7,832 nt of DNA from Solirubrobacteraceae bacterium (GTDB lineage: Bacteria > Actinomycetota > Thermoleophilia > Solirubrobacterales > Solirubrobacteraceae). The DNA lies in contig JASLDD010000052.1 of NCBI GenBank assembly GCA_030151725.1, positions 1 to 7,832 on the forward strand, in the 5' to 3' direction. Under the pieces are notes generated by a model. It saw only the letters and a list, made by a program, of their open reading frames with translations, was not told where the DNA came from and did no database searches. Positions 4,930-7,832 of this stretch are shown one piece after another (the first letter of the stretch is position 1; each line of letters begins with the position of its first letter). The position numbers and the translations under genes were made by a program.

Positions 4930-5472
4930 TCAGTCGGCGAAGTGCTTGGCGGCGATCTGCTCGATCGTCCCCTTCGTGCGCATCGTCATCGCCCCCAGCA
5001 GGCGCTCGATCCGTTTCATGTCCAGCGCTGACTCGAGCACGCCGCCACTTGGCAGCCAGTACAGCTCGCGCCCGTCCAGCAACAGCCTGTCGTCCTTGCT
5101 GCTCAGCTCGCTCAGCTCCCTGGCGGCAGCCGCCGCAGGCTTCTCGAACAGCAGCGCCACCTGGAGCTTGCCCTTGGACGTACTCACCTGCTTGGCCGGA
5201 AAGGGCTGCTTTGCGGCCATCGCACGGACTTCCTCGGCGGTGCGTATGAAGGCCGGAACGCCGTAGCCGAGCAGGTCGGACAGCCCCTCCTCGATACGAC
5301 TCCTGACAAGCGCCGGCTTGGCCTTCTCACCCGCGAACACCACATTGCCGCTGGCGCGGAACGTCGCAACATCGGCAAACCCCATCGCATCGAAGTGGGC
5401 GCGCAGCTCCTCGTTGGTGAGACGGTGTCCGCCCACGTTCATCCCCCGCAGGAACGCCGCATACCGTGACAT
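4930..5472 (-). CDS. DUF1697 family protein
   Basis: This 180-residue cytoplasmic protein belongs to the DUF1697 family, whose biochemical function is not established. Family signatures: YAAFLRGMNVGGHRLT (4-19), then GFADVATFRASGNVVFAG (31-48), corresponding to the usual 'GFxxVxTyxxSGNVxF'. The second half carries ELYWLPSGGVLESAL (136-150) and MRTKGTIEQIAA (164-175), the position where most members have TRNWNT. Here that reads MRTKGT, a mild deviation. Size and order of motifs are normal, so the gene looks intact. The ATG at 5472 is 5 bp after the cupin stop codon, so the two are almost certainly cotranscribed. No Shine-Dalgarno is evident, consistent with translational coupling. Nothing in the neighbours explains its job; DUF1697 genes occur as singletons in many genomes. 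Confidence 0.9.
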   Translation of the reverse strand: MSRYAAFLRGMNVGGHRLTNEELRAHFDAMGFADVATFRASGNVVFAGEKAKPALVRSRIEEGLSDLLGYGVPAFIRTAEEVRAMAAKQPFPAKQVSTSKGKLQVALLFEKPAAAAARELSELSSKDDRLLLDGRELYWLPSGGVLESALDMKRIERLLGAMTMRTKGTIEQIAAKHFAD

Positions 5473-5477
5473 GCGAG

Positions 5478-5960
5478 CTAGCTCTTGGCCTTGCGCTGGT
5501 TGTCCTCACCGCGGAACAGAGCGATGACCCCCTCATCGCCACCCTCAGGGATCGGCGTGAAGGGATTGCGCGTGGCGACGCCCACGGTGTCGTTCTCCGG
5601 ATAGAGCACCACGTCGGGGCTGTTGGCAGTCGAGACAGCCAGCACCAACGCCGGCTCGCCCGAGCGGTTCGCCAGCGCATGCATGCCCTCCCGGCCCCGA
5701 GGACAGACGACCACATCGCCCGCCCTCAGCTCCTCCTCGCCATCCTCGCGGCGCATCGTCGGCGTGCCGCGGAGCACCACGAACATCTCCTCATTGCCGT
5801 AATGGGCATGCAGGTGAAAGCCACTGGCACCCGGCGCCAGCTCATACACGGTTCCTCCGAGCTCGTGCGCGCCGGCCGCGTGGGCCACGAGCGTGCCGCG
5901 CACGCCCATCTCCGCGCGCTCCATCTGGAACTCCTCGTCAAACACGTTCGGCCGAGCCAC
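5478..5960 (-). CDS. Small single-domain cupin protein
   Basis: This is a 160-residue cupin (165 if the ATG at 5975 is used). Cupin motif 1 is visible as GASGFHLHAHYGNEEMFVVLRG, whose His-x-His and Glu are probable metal ligands. Motif 2 is GDVVVCPRGREGMHAL, with the third His. After the barrel there is a VLYPENDTVGV segment, as in many actinobacterial cupins annotated only by domain. I place the start at GTG 5960 because AAAGGGGA lies just upstream and the protein then begins (M)ARPNVFDEEF. The upstream ATG (5975) has no ribosome-binding site. Such cupins can be dioxygenases, isomerases or ligand-binding proteins; the sequence does not decide. It lies 60 bp after the small dehydrogenase subunit gene (45 bp with the ATG start) and 5 bp before DUF1697, so probably in the same operon. 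Confidence 0.87.
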   Translation of the reverse strand: MARPNVFDEEFQMERAEMGVRGTLVAHAAGAHELGGTVYELAPGASGFHLHAHYGNEEMFVVLRGTPTMRREDGEEELRAGDVVVCPRGREGMHALANRSGEPALVLAVSTANSPDVVLYPENDTVGVATRNPFTPIPEGGDEGVIALFRGEDNQRKAKS

Positions 5961-6020
5961 CTCGTCCCCTTTCATCGCTTGGGGGGAGGCTACCCGCAGG
6001 CGCGGCCCACGATGCGACGC

Positions 6021-7046
6021 TCAGGCGGTAGTGGCTGAGGCGCTGAGGCGCTCGGCCAGGATGGCTGCCAGCTGCGCGCGGTGGCGGCCCGCTCCACCCA
6101 GCAGCACTGCATCGATCTGAGCGCGCTTATACAGCCAGTGCACATCAGCCTCCCACGTGAAGCCAATCCCGCCGTGCATCTGGATCGCGCCCGCCGTCAC
6201 CTCGCGTGCCGCCTCCGAGGAGGCCGCCTTGGCCATCGCCGCGGCCTCCGCCAAGCGCTCCGGGTCCGCATCCGCCGTCCATGCCGCAAAGGCCGACGTC
6301 GAGCGCGCCTTCTCTGTTTCCAAGAGCATCTGCGCGCAGCGGTGCGACACCGCCTGGTAGGAGCCCACAGGCACGCCGAACTGCTTGCGCTCCTTCACAT
6401 ACTCCACAGTCATCTCGAGCGCCCTGTCGCACACGCCCACCAACTCCGAGCTGACCGCCACCAGCGCCCTCCCCAGACCCGCACAGCCATCCGCCAGCTC
6501 CTCGCCCGCGTCACCCACGCTCACTCGCGCCGCCGAGCGCGTCGGGTCGATCGCCGCAAGCGGGCTCACCTCGGCCTCATCCGCGCTCAGCACCCGCGCC
6601 GAGCCGTCGTCTTCGATCAGCACCAGCACCTGCGCATCCGCGCCACCGATCACAAGCTCAGCCGAGCCATCCGTCGCCGCGCCCAGCGCGCCGATCGTCT
6701 CGCCCGAGGCCAGGCCCGGCAGCCAGCGCTCGCGCTGCTCGGCAGAGCCGCCATGCTCGATCACCGTCGCCGCCATCGCACTCGGCAGGAAGGGAACAGG
6801 GGCGATGGAGCGACCCAGCTCCTCGCACAGAATCGACAGCTCGATGCAGCCAAGGCCCTGGCCGCCGTACTCCTCCGCGACCGCAATCCCCGGCCAGCCC
6901 AGCTCGCCCAGCTCGCGCCACAGCTCCGAGTCCATCCGTCCGGCCTCCGCGTGCTCGCGGACACGCTCCGGCTTGGCGCGCTCTGTGAGCAGCTGGCGCG
7001 CCGTTCGTTGGATCTCGCGCTGGTCGTCTGTCAGTCCGAAGTCCAT
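6021..7046 (-). CDS. Acyl-CoA dehydrogenase, small/partner subunit (FadE-like)
   Basis: This 341-residue acyl-CoA dehydrogenase-fold protein is shorter than the ~380-400 of ordinary homotetrameric enzymes. The N-terminal helical domain (DFGLTDDQREIQRTARQLL; LGWPGIAVAEEYGGQGLG at 49-66) and C-terminal domain (ERKQFGVPVGSYQAVSH, 219-235; QMHGGIGFTWE, 289-299) are clear. The middle beta domain is reduced: the usual TEPxAGSD substrate/FAD loop is missing, with LGAATDGSAE in its place. Where MCAD has the catalytic glutamate (YEGTSQIQR), this protein has LLGGAGRHRA (315-324), Leu316 falling at the Glu position. It therefore probably works as the partner in an alpha2-beta2 enzyme like the mycobacterial FadE pairs, with the gene just upstream. 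The ATG is 3 nt after the stop of that gene. It acts in cytoplasmic beta-oxidation-type dehydrogenation of an acyl-CoA; the substrate is unknown. Confidence 0.92.
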   Translation of the reverse strand: MDFGLTDDQREIQRTARQLLTERAKPERVREHAEAGRMDSELWRELGELGWPGIAVAEEYGGQGLGCIELSILCEELGRSIAPVPFLPSAMAATVIEHGGSAEQRERWLPGLASGETIGALGAATDGSAELVIGGADAQVLVLIEDDGSARVLSADEAEVSPLAAIDPTRSAARVSVGDAGEELADGCAGLGRALVAVSSELVGVCDRALEMTVEYVKERKQFGVPVGSYQAVSHRCAQMLLETEKARSTSAFAAWTADADPERLAEAAAMAKAASSEAAREVTAGAIQMHGGIGFTWEADVHWLYKRAQIDAVLLGGAGRHRAQLAAILAERLSASATTA

Positions 7047-7049
7047 GAG

Positions 7050-7832
7050 CTATGCAGCCACCTTCAGGCGTGGAAGACCAAGGACGCGCTCAGCCACGAT
7101 GTTCTTGAGGACCTCCGTCGTGCCGCCCTCGATCGTGTTGCCGCGCGCCCGCAGAAGCTCATAGCTCCAGCTCTCACCCGACGTCAGCGCCTGCGGTCCC
7201 ACGATGTCGACCGCCAGCTGCGTCAGGCGCTGGTTGGTGTCAGACCAAAGCCACTTCACCAGCGAGCCCTCCGGCCCCGGCTGGCCATAGCGCTCCACGT
7301 CCGTCAACCCCTTCCACGCGAGCAGCCTGATCGACTCGCAGCGCACGTGCAGCTCAGCCAGCGCATCCGCAGTGCGGGCGTCCTCGAGCATGCCGCGCTC
7401 GGCTGCCTCTGAGATCAGGTCGTCGAGCAGCTGTCGCAGGCGGATCTGAAGCGCAAAGCCAAGACCTGCGCGCTCGTTCATGAGCGTCGTCAGCGCCACC
7501 TTCCAGCCGTTGCCAACGCCGCCCACCACATTCGCATCCGGGATGCGCGCCTCCTCGATGAACAGCTCGTTGAACTCCGCCTCGCCCGTGATCTGCGTCA
7601 GCGGACGCACCTGCACGGCGTCCTGTTCCATGTCCATCAGGAAGTAAGTGAGGCCCTTGTGCTTGGCGGCCTCGTTGTCAGAGCGGGCGACCAGCATGCA
7701 CCACTTGGAGTACTGCGCGCCGCTCGTCCACACCTTCTGGCCCGTCACGACCCATTCGTCGCCGTCCTTGACCGCGCGCGGTTTAAGCGCAGCGAGGTCC
7801 GAGCCCGCCCCGGGCTCGGCGAAGCCCTGGCA
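7050..7832 (-). CDS. Acyl-CoA dehydrogenase, large/catalytic subunit (N-terminus outside window)
   Basis: The last 260 residues of an acyl-CoA dehydrogenase; the frame runs off the right edge of the window, so an internal start must not be taken. It opens at the beta domain with CQGFAEPGAGSDLA, the FAD- and substrate-contacting loop absent in the partner subunit. WVVTGQKVWTSGAQYSKWCMLVAR, the next strand region (over 20 residues, from 7751 leftward), is typical of FadE enzymes. The C-terminal domain has NERAGLG and ends in GNTIEGGTTEVLKNIVAERVLGLPR. The Glu of TIEGG (codon 7128-7130) aligns with the catalytic base of MCAD (YEGT). It oxidises an acyl-CoA to the 2,3-enoyl-CoA and passes electrons to ETF. 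The small subunit follows after 3 nt, pointing to a heteromeric complex as used for steroid side chains in mycobacteria, but the substrate here is unknown. Confidence 0.95.
   Translation of the reverse strand, partial: CQGFAEPGAGSDLAALKPRAVKDGDEWVVTGQKVWTSGAQYSKWCMLVARSDNEAAKHKGLTYFLMDMEQDAVQVRPLTQITGEAEFNELFIEEARIPDANVVGGVGNGWKVALTTLMNERAGLGFALQIRLRQLLDDLISEAAERGMLEDARTADALAELHVRCESIRLLAWKGLTDVERYGQPGPEGSLVKWLWSDTNQRLTQLAVDIVGPQALTSGESWSYELLRARGNTIEGGTTEVLKNIVAERVLGLPRLKVAA

Noticed and set aside
6081..7412. 443-codon plus-strand open frame opposite the dehydrogenase genes
   Set aside because: Arg/Ala/His-rich translation without motifs, fully antisense to two clear acyl-CoA dehydrogenase genes: a shadow frame.

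Overview
The window looks like chromosomal DNA of a high-GC actinobacterium (Actinomycetota). The reasons are the dense GC-rich coding, GTG starts, a DrrA/DrrB drug-export pair, a TetR regulator with the actinobacterial RPYRM-type N-terminus, a two-subunit acyl-CoA dehydrogenase, and a CGAAC-N4-GTTCG SOS box of Gram-positive type. A lineage such as Thermoleophilia (Solirubrobacterales) would fit the flavour of several proteins, but the sequence alone does not prove this.

Layout. The plus strand opens with the last ~53 codons of a cytochrome P450 (1-164). A short gap with a possible leaderless promoter follows, then drrA-drrB (238-2078, overlapping by ATGA) and a TetR gene 10 bp further on (2089-2697). 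This is a self-contained export-and-regulation cassette. A small unrecognised minus-strand gene (2684-3037) converges on the TetR gene and overlaps it by 14 bp. It is divergent from a plus-strand SRAP/YedK-HMCES gene (3154-3843). The gap between these two holds a perfect 14-bp palindrome identical to the Gram-positive LexA/SOS box, which is what one would hope to see next to an SOS response-associated protein.

The right half (3880-7832) is a run of five minus-strand genes. In order of transcription these are the large (window-truncated) and small subunits of a heteromeric acyl-CoA dehydrogenase, a cupin, a DUF1697 protein, and, after a 90-bp gap with operator-like repeats, a phosphotriesterase-like lactonase (PLL). 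The PLL matches SsoPox at every metal ligand and pocket residue I can recall, without gaps. A hairpin covers both stop codons between the convergent SRAP and PLL genes.

How the genes may work together (inference): drrA-drrB-tetR exports a hydrophobic compound under control of its own regulator. The SRAP gene caps abasic-site damage in single-stranded DNA and is probably LexA-controlled. The minus-strand run looks catabolic: acyl-CoA oxidation plus lactone hydrolysis, possibly linked to the P450 upstream. I see no mobile element, CRISPR array or RNA gene. The strongest points for a second look are the SOS box and its divergent partner gene, the catalytically split dehydrogenase pair, the putative quorum-quenching lactonase, and three plus-strand genes with a TANNNT box 6-7 nt before the start codon.
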